Assembly: GCA_027563935.2 (NCBI GenBank)
Contig: CM050454.1
Coordinates: 49,752,596-49,816,595 of the forward strand
Origin: Costus lasius
Lineage: Eukaryota; Streptophyta; Magnoliopsida; Zingiberales; Costaceae
DNA: 64,000 bases
Direction of reading: 5' to 3'
Positions within the stretch are counted from its first letter, which is position 1. Every line of letters starts with the position of its first letter. Both the position numbers and the translations under genes were made by a program. Positions 9,819 to 22,924 of this stretch are shown here, in pieces. The notes under the pieces are model-generated. The model did not search any database and was not told the DNA's origin. It saw only the letters and a list, made by a program, of their open reading frames with translations.

Positions 9819-10894
9819 ATGCACAGAAGTCTTAGGTCAGGACCACTTGTTCCATTGGATCCTGAAATCAATAGAACACTTAGAGCGCGCAGGAAATTGA
9901 GATTAGAAGAGACATCACAAGAAGACTTACAAGAGATATCTCAAGAGACATCACCAGAAGAAATTGCAGAGATGGGGGATAATCAGAGAACACTTAGGGA
10001 CTATGCAGCCCCTAATCCCCAAGAAATTCGTTCAAGCATTGCTAGACGAGCAATAGAGGCTAATAACTTCGAGATTAAGCCTGCTTTTATTTCAATGATT
10101 CAACAGAACCAGTTTGGAGGATCTCCTCTGGAAGATCCCAACCAACACTTGTCTTTATTTTTGGAATTATGCGATACTATCAAAATAAATGGTGTTTCTA
10201 ACGATGCTTTGAAATTAAGACTTTTTCCTTTTTCTCTTAGGGACCGGGCAAAGACATGGCTTCATAATCATCCAACCGGTACCTTCACAACTTGGAATCA
10301 ACTGTCAAATTCCTTCTTGACAAAATACTTCCCCCCAAGCAAGACACTTCAATTGAGAAATCAAATTACAAACTTTTCACAAAAAGATGGGGAGTCATTC
10401 AGCGAGGCCTAGGAGAGATTCAATGAACTACAACGGAAGTGTCCTCACCATGGCATTGAAGATTGGGTTTTACTGCAAAATTTTTACTATGGATTATCAA
10501 ATAATATCAAATTAATTGTGGATGCTACTGCAGGTGGAGCTCTTATGAGCAAAACACTAGATGCTGCCTTCAGAATGCTAGAGGAGATGGCATTGAATCA
10601 CAGTCAATGGACTACTGAGAGAGTACTTTACAAGCCTTCTCAAGGTAAGGTTGATGGTGATGGATGGCGATCCTTAGCAGAGAAGGTAGACTTTTTGTGC
10701 AGTAAGTTTAATTCTATACAGACTGCTTCTACTTCTTCTATCATTTGTGAAATTTGTGGCAATGATGGTCATACTTCTGAAAATTGTAGAATAGTTGCTG
10801 ATCAGGGTAATGAACATGTGAATGCTATAGGGAACTATAATCAAAGTAGATCTAATGATCCCTATTCTAGTACATATAACCCTGGATGGAGAAA
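9819..10894 (+). pseudogene. Athila-type gag of E1, truncated by E2
   Basis: Begins at ATG with MHRSLRSGPLVPLDPEINR, the N-terminus also seen in E2. It continues through the retrotransposon Gag core (RTLRDYAAPN, NQFGGSPLEDPN, LFPFSLRDRAKTWL, GTFTTWNQLSNSFLTKYFP). One nonsense codon occurs: TAG at 10410-10412 where Trp is expected between EA and ERF. The same frame then runs on to a complete CCHC zinc knuckle, CEICGNDGHTSENC, at about 10747-10788, which would bind element RNA in the particle. The frame is lost at 10895, where the E2 LTR starts. No protease sequence remains. Apart from the Trp-to-stop change the reading frame is clean, so decay before truncation was slight. Confidence 0.9.
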
Positions 10895-11095
10895 TGATGA
10901 CACCAAAATATGTAGTATATTTTGCATCATTTTAGATACCTTTTCATGCTAAATTGGGGATCTTTTACTTGTTTATATGATTGAATCCATCAAATATTGC
11001 AAAGCCTACTTCTATTTTGGTTTTTCATATTTTTCAGGCAAAAAGGCACTATTTAAGGTGTTTTCAAGCAAAATAAAATACATGGAAGAGTTCTT
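10895..11095 (+). repeat. 5' LTR of E2, first part
   Basis: TGATGACACCAAAATATG start, identical in layout to the 3' LTR start at 58305. It runs to ...GGAAGAGTTCTT, where element D is inserted; the LTR resumes at 50270. Confidence 0.9.
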
Positions 11096-12065
11096 TGTTG
11101 GTGTATGTGCCCTTGGACCCGTTGTTGGTCCATCTTGTACTACTTGACATTGATATTTAATATATCATTCTGGCATTGTCGTTATTATGTAATGTTTACA
11201 TCTGTGATTATGTACATGGATAATAATGTCCCTGGAGACAGATTGTATATGTGCTCAAACGATGTGTCCCCGGTCGAGTACCTGAGTGGATAAGGGACAG
11301 CTCTGGTACATGTAAGACTGCTATATGTGCTGGTTACGCACGGGGTGCTAACGCAGGCATATGGGTATATCAGTGGTGGATATACTGGACCTACTCGCTG
11401 TGAGGCTTTAAATTGGTGTCTTGAGTTAAGCTCACATGTGACAGGAAATGCATTGATCCCTTGACTTGAGGTCATTGACTCTTCTATATGGTTAGGGATA
11501 TACTTTGATACAACCTAACGCCTCGCCGAAGCAGGGAGGTCATAACGGTTGTCATTGGGTATGTCACGACCCATATGAGAAGATCAATGGACAGACATAG
11601 GATTTGCCCCTTCCTGCGGGAACCTTGATATCCATGGGGCCCCCCTATGGTTGCATGACTGGAAGTATATGGCCATACCCAGGTGAAAGCCTGATTTAGT
11701 CATGACCATGAGATTTGGTGAAACCAAAGTGGTGACACACTTTGTCAAATCGGATATCAGTTCGGCAAAGAGACTGTAATGCATCGGTACCTTGTTGCAA
11801 TGATGGGGATGTCGATGTTAATATCCATTCCGATGACTTGGGTAGCAGCGATACAGTGCAAGGTGCCAATCACTGCTTGTGATGACTCGGTTCATCACTG
11901 CCAACGTCTGAGGAACCTACAGGGTCGCACAACTTGAAGCTCGGGTTCTCGTATTGATCGGGTAGCCTATTGATTGAGTTATTGGATAACTCAGATCTGT
12001 TTGGGAGAATCCATCAGCACCACTGTGCTAGATGAGATGAAAGGAATCATTTGGAGCTAACTTGT

Positions 12066-12160
12066 TTTTGGGCCTAGTAGGCCAAATGGGCCCAATAGAC
12101 CAAGTTGGGCTAATAGGCCAAATGGGCTCAATAAGCCATTTGGGCCAATGGGCCAAATGG
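12066..12160 (+). promoter_or_regulatory. TGGGCY (site II-like) cluster in U3
   Basis: Six TGGGCC/TGGGCT words in about 95 bases, interleaved with GGCCAAATGG units, some 235-320 bases upstream of the TATA box. TGGGCY motifs are known plant promoter elements bound by TCP factors. Low-complexity expansion alone could also produce this. Confidence 0.5.
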
Positions 12161-12390
12161 AATGGCACAAGCTACTTGGAGTGAGCTTGGCGCATTTCCT
12201 TGAGGTGGACAAATCCAAGTTGGACATCTTCTTAAGGTGAGAAGCTTGGAGCTTCTCACTTGGAGTGGGTGAATGTACTTGGGCGCATGGCACTTGAAGT
12301 GGGCGAAATGGGTTTTACCTCTTGAAGAGGTGTGTCTCTTCATGAAGAGGTGTGCCTCTTAACTAGTGAATTGGTGCACCTATTCATGGG

Positions 12391-12397
12391 TATATAA
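12391..12397 (+). promoter_or_regulatory. TATA box of family 2 LTR
   Basis: TATATAA followed by a C-rich run. The same box is at 49717-49724 in the 3' LTR. Confidence 0.65.
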
Positions 12398-12945
12398 ACC
12401 CCCTTCCTCCCCCCTCGTCGCAACTCTTGCCCCCTTGTCCCCTTGTCGCCACTCCTGGAAAGAGGGAAAGGGATGTTCGCCCATTGCCTCTCCTCTTCCC
12501 TTTAGTGAGTTCAGAACTTTGGAAGTTCCTTGGCGCCCTCCTCTCCAAAGTTGGACTTTGGCTTCGGTTGATTCTGGTTCAGATCTTCATGGAGTGCTTC
12601 AAGAGTTGGACTCCGACGAAGCTCCACCTCCTCTCCTTGGCATCTCCTCTGGAGTTGGCGCAAGTGATTGAGGAAGTCTCCCAAAGGCGTGGATCTTCTT
12701 CCCGAGGCTAGCACGGGGGGTGGAAGAAGAGGATTCGAGGTTCAGCTGTGTGCGAGACTGCAGAGGGCGCACATTTGGGCGCCTGCATCGCATCACTTAA
12801 TTTGCATCAAGTTCTCATCTCCTACTCACCGTGTCGATCTCCTCGCAAGACTCGATCTTCTGGGTTTTTGGGACTGGCCTGTTTCAGGGATTGCTTTCGC
12901 TATGCTTCTCTATAAAATTTTAAAATCCCTAGGGTTTCCCAACAG

Positions 12946-12958
12946 TGGTATCAGAGCC
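12946..12958 (+). other. Primer-binding site of D, initiator-Met tRNA
   Basis: TGGTATCAGAGCC one base after the LTR end. Confidence 0.93.
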
Positions 12959-14564
12959 AACTTGCGAACTCGAACGGTGTTTTATTCTTTGATTGTATGA
13001 TCACATGGGTTATCTGAAATTTTTCAAAAATTTGCATATGCGCATGGATTTTTCTAAGTAAGAAAAATTGTAAGTTTTTCGTTCCTAACATCTATTCGAT
13101 CTCTTTGGTTTTTAGTTTTCTTCACATGGTGGGATAGACCCATATGTGAGAGAATTAATTTCTCCCCACGCATGTAGGATAGACCTACTGTGTGGGACTT
13201 CTTGGCAAGTTAAGGATTGTAAGGTTAGGTGGCAAGCGTGCTTGGAGCATGCATGCACCACTTGTAGACTCCCGAGAGAAACGAAAAATCCTAGATTTGT
13301 GAACGGACGTTGAGGTTGAAAAACATGTTTTCTAAAGAAACTAAAACTAAAGTTTTATGTTTTCATGAGCATATAGAAAAGCATGAGATGATTGTGCATC
13401 GTGTTGTGGTCATAGTCAAGCCCCTTGTATGCCTGTGATGTATTCTGTGTGAGGCCTGCGTGCCGCTTTTTCTTTTTGTTTTGTAAATGCACAAAGAAGA
13501 TTAAGGGCGCATCCCTCTTGAAGCTTACATCTTGGCGCATCAACCATGATGGCGCATCTTGCTTGGTGGCGTAAGTAAGGGCTTGGCCGAACCGTAGGGT
13601 TTGTGAGCTATCCCTATTGGCACAAGCATGATGGCGCATCATGTATGGAGGAGCCATCAAGGTCTTGGCCGAACCCTATGGTTTGTATGCTATGCCTTGG
13701 TGTGGAGGACCTTGGAGCCGCACTTGAAGATAGAGCTTAGTGGAGGCTAGGTTAGGTCTTGTCGGGGCTTGTCACCTAGGTCAAGCATTGAACATCCTTT
13801 GGCATGTGATGGTTCAATGTGTTGATTAGGCTATGACCACATCGCTTGTTTACTGCTTTCCTTTTCTGCAAAAGCATGCCTGGATGTGTTTTATCATTTT
13901 GTTATCACTATAGGATTGCATGCCTGTAATGTTAGACAAAAGATAAAACTAAGAGGATGAGACCTCAAAAACCCTCAAAATAATATCAAGTCTGATATTC
14001 CCTTCTGACGCGTAGCTCTCGTCAAACTATCGATCGATGGTGTTGTGCATTGTTTCCACCCTAGTGGACACACCCATCTATCCTTAGGAGGCGTGTGGTG
14101 ACAATGTTTTCCCCAGTCCAGTTAAAATCCTGGACGCGCCTTTGCAAGGAATTCGTTGGCCCTGGGCATAACGGTCAGGATAGACTTGACTAGTTTTTCA
14201 TATGTGGTGGCCATGTGATGCAACTCTAGAGGCAGCCTCGAGAAGTTAGGGTTTTGTGTTGTTCCAGCCCTAGCTGGGCACAAAATGCTTGAACTGTCTT
14301 GAGAAGGGGAATTGCCAAGTTGCAATTGGCCGGTGCGCCTACCTTGGGATACATGCGTCACCTCGTGCAGTACATCCTGCCCTAGTGGGACGCGAGGCCA
14401 TGTGAGGAACAAGGATCCCATCTCACTAAGAAATCTCAGATTTCCCGATTGACTTTGTGGGTTGTCAATTCGATTAAAATATTGGGAGCCATGATCATTA
14501 AATGCAAGTCCAGATTAAATGATTCGAAGTAGTACTAATCTGCTATCTTGGTTGTTGTAGATCA
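12959..14564 (+). other. Untranslated leader of D with three hairpins
   Basis: No convincing coding sequence. Hairpins corresponding to those of family 1 lie at 14055-14068 (TCCA/TGGA), 14263-14278 (TCCAG/CTGGG) and 14375-14390 (TCCTG/TGGGA, using two G-U pairs); all three have the loop CCCTAG. Surrounding sequence, including TATCAAGTCTGATATTCCC and CTATCGATCG, is collinear with the family 1 leader. Confidence 0.6.
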
Positions 14565-15070
14565 ATGGCTACGAACAATAGCAGATGGTCACAGCGATCT
14601 ATCCTGGAAAAGGATAAGTTGGTTGGACCAACTTAATGGACTGGTATCGAAACTTGAGGATCGTTCTCAAAGCTCGAGAGGAAGCCATATGTCCTTGGGC
14701 AGCCTATTCCTGAGCCACTTCCATGCTCGGCCTCAGCGGCTGAGAAGGATGATAATAAGCATCAGGCAGATACTTGGTGGTTGCTACTTTGATGCTGACC
14801 AACATAGCGCCTGAATTATAAGGGCAATATGATCGGAAGAGTGCTTCTGAGATTATTTATAATCTAAGGCAGCTCTTCGATGGATTGGTTGGGCTCAACC
14901 CTTCGAAAGTAGGCATCCAATGCATTTAGCCGAAAGGTTTAACTAAGACATTGAAGATAAAGATGGAAAAGGTCAGGAATAATAGGTGTTATTCATGTGG
15001 AGTGCCAACTCACATGATTGACATAATGCGACTTCAGAACGAGGAGAAGAGAAGCAGGGCTTCGTCTTCT
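14565..15070 (+). pseudogene. Copia gag remnant of D
   Basis: ATG at 14565 opens MATNNSRWSQRSILEKDKL, typical of copia Gag N-termini, but a one-base loss near 14632 shifts the frame before the expected MDWYRNLRIVLK. Stops follow by about 14710. Pieces matching the helical Gag region lie near 14816-14880. Most of the C-terminal half is deleted. At 14984-15025 a zinc-knuckle remnant CYSCGVPTH keeps the two Cys and the His but lacks the last Cys. Not functional. Confidence 0.75.
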
Positions 15071-18034
15071 GGCTCAGGTATTTATGTTACCGAAGTCAAC
15101 CTTTCTACCTCTATGTCATGGGTATTGGATACCGCATGCGGAGCTCATATTTGCACAAATATGCAGGAGCTTAAGAGAAGTAGATTGGTGCAGCCTGGAG
15201 AGATTGACCTACGTGTTGGAAACGGAGCACAGGTTGCTGCTGTTGCCGTAGCACTTTTGACTCTCTCCTTGCCTTCTGGACTTCAGTTAGACTTAGATCA
15301 TTGCTATTATGTATCTTCCTTTAAACACTGTATGTATTCCTCGCTTGGCAAGGGAAGGAATTAAATTTGAAATAAAAGAGGACTCTTGTTATTTTTCATT
15401 TACAAATGTGTTTTATGGGAAGGGTACCTTGTGCAATGGATAACTCTATATGTAACATAAATCATAAAAGGATCAAACTGAGTGGTTTAGTTGGTACATA
15501 CCTTTGGCATTGTCGATTAGCCCATATAAACAAGAATCGTATTCAACAACTCCATGAAAATGGATTGTTAGATTCAACCTCCTTGGAGGAGTTTGATACT
15601 TGTGAGCCTTGTTTATTAGGAAAGATGACAAAAGCGCCCTTTACTAAGATTGGTGAGAGGGCAGGAGGTTTGTTGGATCTCATACATAGTGATGTGTGTA
15701 GGCCATACAGTAAACAAGCCAGAGGAGGGTACAACTACTTCATCACATTACTGATGACTTCAGTAGATACGGTTATGTCTATTTGATGAGACATAAGTCT
15801 GAATCCTTTGAGAAATTTAAGGAGTTCAGACATGAAGTAGAGAAACAGCTTGGTAGATCTATTAAGACTCTTCGATCAGATCGTGGTGGAGAGTACCTGA
15901 GTGGTGAGTTCTTTGACTATCTTAGAGAGTGTGGGATTCTATCCTAACTCACTCCTCTTGGAACACCTCAATAGAATGGTGTGTCTGAAAGGAGAAATCG
16001 AACTTTGTTGGACATGGTTCGATCTATGATGAGTCATGTAACTCTACCACCCTCATTCTGGGGTCATGCACTTGAGACAGCTTCTCTCATACTGAATAAT
16101 GTTCCATCTAAGAGTGTCTCCAAGATTCCGTACGAGGTATGGAGTGGGAGACGCCCGAATCTCTCTTTTATCAGAGTCTGGGGATGTGAGGCTTATGTCA
16201 AACGTCAGGATTCTAGCAAGCTAGAACCCAGATCTGATAAATGCATGTTTGTGGGATATCCTAAGGAAAGTAAAGGATATTACTTCTATATTTCCAGCGA
16301 GAACAAAGTTTTTGTTGCTCGAGGTGCTGTCTTTCTAGAGAAAGAATTTTTCATGAAAGAAGTCAGTGGGAGGAAGTTTGACTTGGACGAGGTCCAAGTG
16401 TAACCACAAGACACTAAGGTGGAACCTGAGCCACCTGCACCGGTTGCTAGGCAACTAGAGGCTCAGACACAGGCCCTACGTAGGTCTGGGAGGATTCGTC
16501 GTGCACCTGAGAGGTACGGGTCGCTGCCGACCCAACACGACGGGATCTTCATCATTGAGGATGAACCCAGGACCTATGATGAGGCGGTCGCTGGACCAGA
16601 CTCCGAGAAATGGCTTGAGGCCATGAGATCCGAGATAGATTCCATGTCGGCTAACCAAGTCTGGGATTTGGTTGAGCTACCTGATGGGGTAAAACCTATA
16701 GGGTGTAAATGGGTCTTCAAGAGGAAGACTGACATGGATGGAAACATAGTTACCTATAAGGGTAGACTTGTGGCTAAAGGATTCAGACAAGTTCATGGGG
16801 TGGACTATGATGAAACCTTCTCGCCAGTTGCCATGTTCAAATCCATTCGAATCCTGCTTGATATAGCTGCATATCACGATTATGAGATATGGCAGATGGA
16901 TGTAAAGACAACGTTCCTTAACGGGAAGCTAACAAAGGATGTGTTTATGACACAACCTGATGGTTTCATCCATCCTGCAGAGGCCAATAAGGTCTGCAGG
17001 CTAAAAAGATCCATTTATGGATTAAAGCAAGCCTCTCGAAGTTGGAATCTTCGATTTGATGAGGCAGTAAGAGATTACAACTTTGTCAAGAGCGAAGATG
17101 ACGCCTGTGTATATAGAAAATTCAGTGGGAGCTTGGTGGCATTTCTGGTCCTGTATGTCGACGACATACTACTCATCGGAAACGACATCCCTAGTCTTCA
17201 AGCTGTGAAGACATGGTTGGGGAAGTGTTTCGAGATGAAAGACTTAGGGGAGGCCGCCTATATCCTAGGCGTGAGGATCTACCGGGATAGATCCAAGAAG
17301 CTCCTGGCCCTTACTCAGAGTACTTACATTGATAAGGTCCTGGAGAGGTTCAGCTTAGAGCAATTTAAGAAAGGATACCTTCTAGTGAGACATGGCCTTA
17401 TTCTCTCCAAGAGCCAGTGTCCCATCAAACAGGCTGAGAGGGACAATATGACTCGAGTGCCCTATGCTTCGGCAGTAGGTTCGATCATGTACGCAATGTT
17501 GTGTACTAGACCAAGGGTGGCTTATGCTGTGAGCATAACCAGCCGATACCAATCCAATCCAGGTCTGCAGCACTGGGTGGCTGTAAAGAACATTCTATAT
17601 TTCTGAGAAGAACTAAAGAATGGTTCTTGGTCTATGGGGGACAGGAAGAGCTCAGTGTTCAGGGCTACACTGAGGCATCGTTCCAGTCTGACCCTGATGA
17701 CTTCAGATCGTAGACAGGCTATGTGTTCAGATTGAGTGGAGGTGCTATGAGCTGAGAGAGATCTAAGCAATCCATTGTAACTGATTCTACGACCGAGGCT
17801 GAGTATGTCATTGCTTCTGAGGCAGCCAAAGAAGTCGTTTGGATTCGAAAGTTCATTTCTGAACTTCAGGTGGTTCCAACTGCTATGGATTTGATTGAGC
17901 TCTATTGTGACAACAATAAAGCAATGGCACAGGCAAAGGAACCACTATCTCATCAAAAATCCAAACATATTCTCAGTAGATTTCACCTAATCTGCGAGAT
18001 CATTGATAGAGGTGATGTTAGGATAAGCAGAGTT
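15071..18034 (+). pseudogene. Copia pol of D, 5' part (protease, integrase, RT, RNase H)
   Basis: Protease: SWVLDTACGAHIC at about 15115-15155. The pre-integrase domain (HCRLAHINKNRIQQLH, then CEPCLLGK) lies at 15500-15630. The integrase core follows with HSDV, SDRGGEYL and NGVSERRNRT (to about 16010). RT (about 16560-17400) includes QMDVKTTFLNGKL and the catalytic YVDDILLIGND at about 17150-17185, all intact. RNase H begins near 17660. Frameshifts occur near 15360 and 15750, and in-frame stops in the integrase (TAG at Trp of PQWNG, near 15972), at 16401 and in RNase H. Composite B interrupts the RNase H end; pol resumes at 44992. Confidence 0.88.
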
Positions 18035-20242
18035 TGTTAGGGAATGCCGGGTGTAATTTAAAATTTTGGAGTCCTAGGACGCAGCGGAAGAAGCATTATA
18101 CCCGAAACACATTCCTTTCCCAAGGATCCATGCGAGAGAGAAGACACAAGGATGTGTTAGAGATGTACCTCTTTTGCTTGTCTAGATGTCGAAGCCATGT
18201 TGAAGGCGCCCAAGTGTTCGCCCTCTACAAGTATCCACGCGTCGACTCCTTGATCGTTGCTCCCTTCCACGCTCGGTGCTAGCCTCGGGAAGAGAATCGA
18301 GCCTTAGGGTTCCTTCACTCTTCTTGCACCACCTCCAAGGTTCATGCGCCAAGTGCAAGGAAGATGCCGCCAACTCCTTATCCTCTTTACTCCAAGAGAA
18401 GAGGGAGAAGATGAGTTTCGGTCTTGAGGAAGATTAAAGGGAAATTGCGCCACTAAGTCCTTCTCCAAATCACGCCAAGAGGAGAGGAAGGAGAAGACTT
18501 GTGGTCAGTTGTTGGAAGAAGGGTTGCGCCACTTTGATGTTGTCACCCTTTGCCCTTGCTTTCGCCCCTCTATTTGTGTTCACGTCTCCAAGTGTTCATC
18601 ATCTAGAGAGGGCGACAATGGGTCCTATAAATAGGACTAGAGGCGGCTTGGGCAAGGGCTAGGATTACGCCAAGTGTATGGCTAGGATGAAGGAGTCTTG
18701 AGGTAAGGAAAGTCTCCAAGACTTTGCCATAAACCTCATTCAACCCATCCATATTTGTCCAAGCACTATATCAGCCCAAGACATGCCTTAAATGCATTCT
18801 TACCATCAAAGGATAAGTGGCTAGGCACAACATGGATGAGGAATTTCGGCTAGAGTGGTGTCTTGGGAGAAACTAGGGTTTGAAGTAAGGTAAGTCTCCA
18901 AGACATTACCATATACCTCTTCCCTATGTCCATATGCGCCTAGGAACTTCCCATAAAAGTTCTCAAGCCATATCAGCCCCAAGACTTGCCTTAGAAGCAA
19001 GTATTCCATCCAAGGAAGAAGGGCTAGGCGCCCTTTACTTCCATAATGAAGCAAAGGCGCCTCCCTCACCCCATTATGCCCCTAGGCGCCAATGGGGTGA
19101 GATTTCTCCCCATTATACCCTTTTAAGCCAATTCCTCTTCATGACAACTAATTATTGGGCCTCATTGGATAATGAGCTAGCCCAAACTTCATGGCGTGGG
19201 TTGATTAAGCCATTGGATCTAATCCAAATGTGACAAATCTAGGTCAATTTTGGGTCAACCTGCCAAAAATGAAGTTTGGCTCCAATAACTTTCTTCCAAC
19301 TCATCAGGCCCATTGGCGCTGATGAAATCTTCCAAATTGATCCAAGTTATCCAATAACTTGATCCTAAGGCTTCTGATTAAAGCAACGTCAAGAGTCTAT
19401 TGCGTGTGACCCCGTAGGATCCATATGACGATGGCAATGATGTAAACATCATAAGTAGTAAGGGGTATCTAGCAACACATCACTACTACCCATGTCATAG
19501 GACTTAAGTCATTATGGCAACAACTCCTAACAAACAACGAGGATTCCTATTGCATTACAGATCCCTTTGCCTAAGCTGATATCCTGCCATTGGATTAGTT
19601 TCAAGTTTATTATCCAATGCATTGGTCATGACTCAACAAGTGTGGCCACACTCTCCTGTCATGCACCAATAAGGTGGGGCGCCCCGAGTGGATATCATGC
19701 TTCCAATAAGGAAGGGGCAAATCCTACTATTGGTCATCCATGTCTCTACATGACTTATGACATGCCCAATGACAGTCGTTTTGATCTCCTAATTACGGAG
19801 AGACGTAAGACTGTATTAAAGCACACCCATCATCAAATCTAGACATGAATACCTCAAGTCTAAGGATCAATGCAAACCACTTGTATGTGAGATTGACTTG
19901 TTGACTAGACAAGTCAATCCTCACGGTGGATCACTCCAGTGCATCCAATGCACCTGTATGTCTGCGTTACTGTGCCCCGCACCTAACCAGCCTATACACC
20001 AGTCTCACATGTACCAAAGCTGTCCCATATCTGCTAAGGTACCTTGTCTGGGGATAGCTTATGAGAATGGATCCAATCCAAACTCTTGGAACATTATTTA
20101 TGCAACTCAATATATCAACGCAGGTAGAGAAATCTGCATAATAACGACCATGCCTATATAAAGAGTAATAGTTCTATCAAAGTACATTCAAACAATGCCT
20201 GACCATGTCCATACATTGGTCTTCAGGGCATATACACCAACA
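18035..20242 (-). repeat. Left LTR of composite B (2,208 bases)
   Basis: Reverse complement of the family 1 LTR, TGTTAGGG...CACCAACA on the plus strand. TATA box at 18626-18633 on the minus strand. It lacks a 15-base segment (near 19230) that the middle LTR and element A keep; the right outer LTR lacks it too. Confidence 0.95.
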
Positions 20243-22924
20243 ACTGGTGTTTAGTCAGTTCCAATGTCTCTAGTATGACCCATTTAGCTTCCGCTGCGCC
20301 AGAGGCTAGGTCAGTGGGTTTTTCCAGATTGCTATCTGTGTTTATTTTAACAAATTTGATCATCATCATTATCCATGATCTCTAAGATCAAATGATATGC
20401 TGCAGTACATACTTGAGCATTAAGTTCCTTCTCCTATGCTATGGTCCCAGTAATAACTATGCTGGACCATCAAGCACTATGAACTAGATCAAGTTCAAAT
20501 GAATGAAGCTGCCTCCTTGGCTGCCACAAGGAGCTGCAATGTACTCAGCCTTATTTGTAGAATCTTGCCACTTTGGTTTGCATAATGCTCTTTCAGCATA
20601 CAACACCATAACAAGGCAAAGCGCAAATCCTGGCTGTGATCAATAGTTACTAGACTGGAACGAAGTGTCAGTGTACCCTTGTACACAAAATTCTTTCCTG
20701 TCTATCATAGACTAGACTCCAATCCTTTATACTTCCCAAGTATATATATAAGGATTGCTTTCTCAGCTATCTAGTGTTTAAACACTAAGATCTGATTGAA
20801 ACTTGCTGGCTATGCTCCAAGCATTTGCCACAAATGGTCTTGAGTATATTATTCAAAACATGATCCATCCTACATACCATGTATCAGGACTTTGGACCCA
20901 TGTTAATACTCTCCAGCTGTGTCACAGGACACAACATGTTTGAGAGAGTCAGACCATATCTTCCTGGAAGGTATTAATATTTGGAATCATCCAATATAAA
21001 CCTCTCCAGAAACTCTTGGATGAACATAGATTGACTAAAAGGGCAATGACTTTCTTGGATCTCTATCTATGGATCCTCATGCCTAGGATGTAGGCATCAT
21101 TCCCTAGATCATTCTTCTCGGAATATATATCTTCCTTTTCTTCACCATGTGAAGAGCTGAGATGTCATTCCATGTGAGGAGAATATCATCAATCATCTAG
21201 AACAAGAAATACTATTAAGGTGCTCCCACTGATCTTCTTGTAAACACAGGCTTTTTCAACCATGCTTGCGTAATATCATGCATATCTATATGGCCTTGAT
21301 ATGAGAACTTTTTGGCTATTTCCTTATAGAAATCTTTTCAGATGTCCATGCAAGAAAAGCAATTATCATAACGACATGCCATAATTGATCATGCAATTAT
21401 AACAAGCAGATTCCTAATGGACTTAAAGCTCAGCTATTGGTGAAAATTTTATCATTATCCACCCAGTGGATTTGCCTGAAATCATTATTCACTAGCTTCC
21501 TTTCTAAAGTAACAATGTTACCTTCCATGTCCATCTTCCTAGAAGATTTATTTATAGCCTGTGGGAATTATCCCTTTTGGCAGCTCATCCAAGTCCCAGA
21601 CTTGACTAGCAGACATGGAGTCCATTATGGCCCTTAGCCATTTCTTGGAATCTGGTTCACCCACCTCTTCCATTTCCTCATAAGTCTTAGGTTCATGCTT
21701 GATGGAAAAATTCGTCATGCCTAGCATATCGAATCAATCCAGACTTATGTTGTTCCTGTGTTACTTGAACCTCAGGTTGACTTTCAACCTATATGTGAGA
21801 TTTTGCTCTCCATGTGTGTCTAGTTATATTGTGGTTGATTCTGGACCTTGTCCAAATCAAATCTACTCCCACTAGCTTCTTTCAAAAGAAATACTTTCTC
21901 AAGAAAGACAGTTCTTTAAGCAATAAATAATTTGTTCTCCTTGGGATAGAATTAGCACTCTATAGTGCACCACAAACACATACTTTTGAATCATTGCACA
22001 TTACATTCCCAATTTCATTGAAGAAATGAGATATTTGTAGTTCGCAACTCAAAAGTTAACTTAGACATTTTCTTATGGAGTGGTAGTACATCTGTTTGCA
22101 TAGCATCATAGTAGTATATTTGCATGACCATTCGAAGATGGAACCACATCCAATGTGTTCCTTTATCTTTCTTTGAAATTCACCACACAGTGGTGTACTA
22201 AGTAAGCTATGAGATAACTCCACACTTCTTAGGACAGTCATCAAATTCTCCACTAATCATCTTGATCCAATCATGGTGCTTTAATAGATCCTTCAATTCG
22301 ACTCAATACTTCATTTGTGAACTTCTTGGATTTTTCCAAAGTTCTTGGGTTGCGTAAGGCATACCCACACCTAATGAAGTATATAACTCCTCTTAGTGCT
22401 TGTTTACATGGGTCCACTTACATTGCTATGTAATAGATTCAACAAGTCACTACTCTTTCAAACCTTTTCGGTGAAGGCAGCATCTGTCACATTGTTCCTT
22501 TGAACTAGGCTCACATGTATCATAATCTAGAAAGGACAATGATCCCAATAGTCCTATGGACCTTTGGATGTGACCATTGTTCTATGGTTCAAGAGACAAT
22601 GCTATATGAGGATTGAATCATTAGATATGATCTTGTGTCACATATAGAACCACAGACTATTGTCAATTGTATCACTTCTATAGAACATCTCAGATTAAAG
22701 AAAAGTATTATTTATTATTTCAAACTGAAGTCCTTTCCAAAAGGAATGATGTTCTATTACATAAGCTGATACATAATAGCAAAGTTCTATATAAAGTCTT
22801 CAAGGCAGTGAGATGATATCAACAGCAGCATCCAATGCTCCGTGCCTGACCCTAGAGTCGATCCCATCAAGCCTCTTCGTCCTACTTCTTTTGAGCTCCT
22901 GCACATGTAAAACATATGTGAGCC
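20243..22924 (-). pseudogene. Decayed pol of B internal 1
   Basis: Collinear, on the minus strand, with the pol remnant of element A: RNase H remnant about 20270-20700, RT about 21000-21720, post-integrase segment near 21850. It carries the same class of frame breaks as A. The first bases after the LTR lack the polypurine tract through the 29-base deletion. No functional frame. Confidence 0.75.

Larger units (their letters stand above)
8447..10894 (+). mobile_element. Athila-type Ty3/gypsy element E1, visible part
   Basis: Visible part of an older Athila-type element: the 3' part of its 5' LTR, a primer site resembling Asp tRNA, and gag up to codon 358. The left part of the LTR lies beyond element A, outside the window. 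Gag stops where the LTR of E2 begins at 10895, which is best explained by E2 inserting into E1 gag. The rest of E1 should then lie right of the window, beyond E2, F and G. Confidence 0.85.
11096..12944 (+). repeat. 5' LTR of copia element D (1,849 bases)
   Basis: Starts TGTTGGTGTATGTGCCC and ends GTTTCCCAACA next to the primer site. The first bases resemble family 1 LTRs, but the body is unrelated to them. Contains a TGGGCY cluster and a TATA box. Confidence 0.93.
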
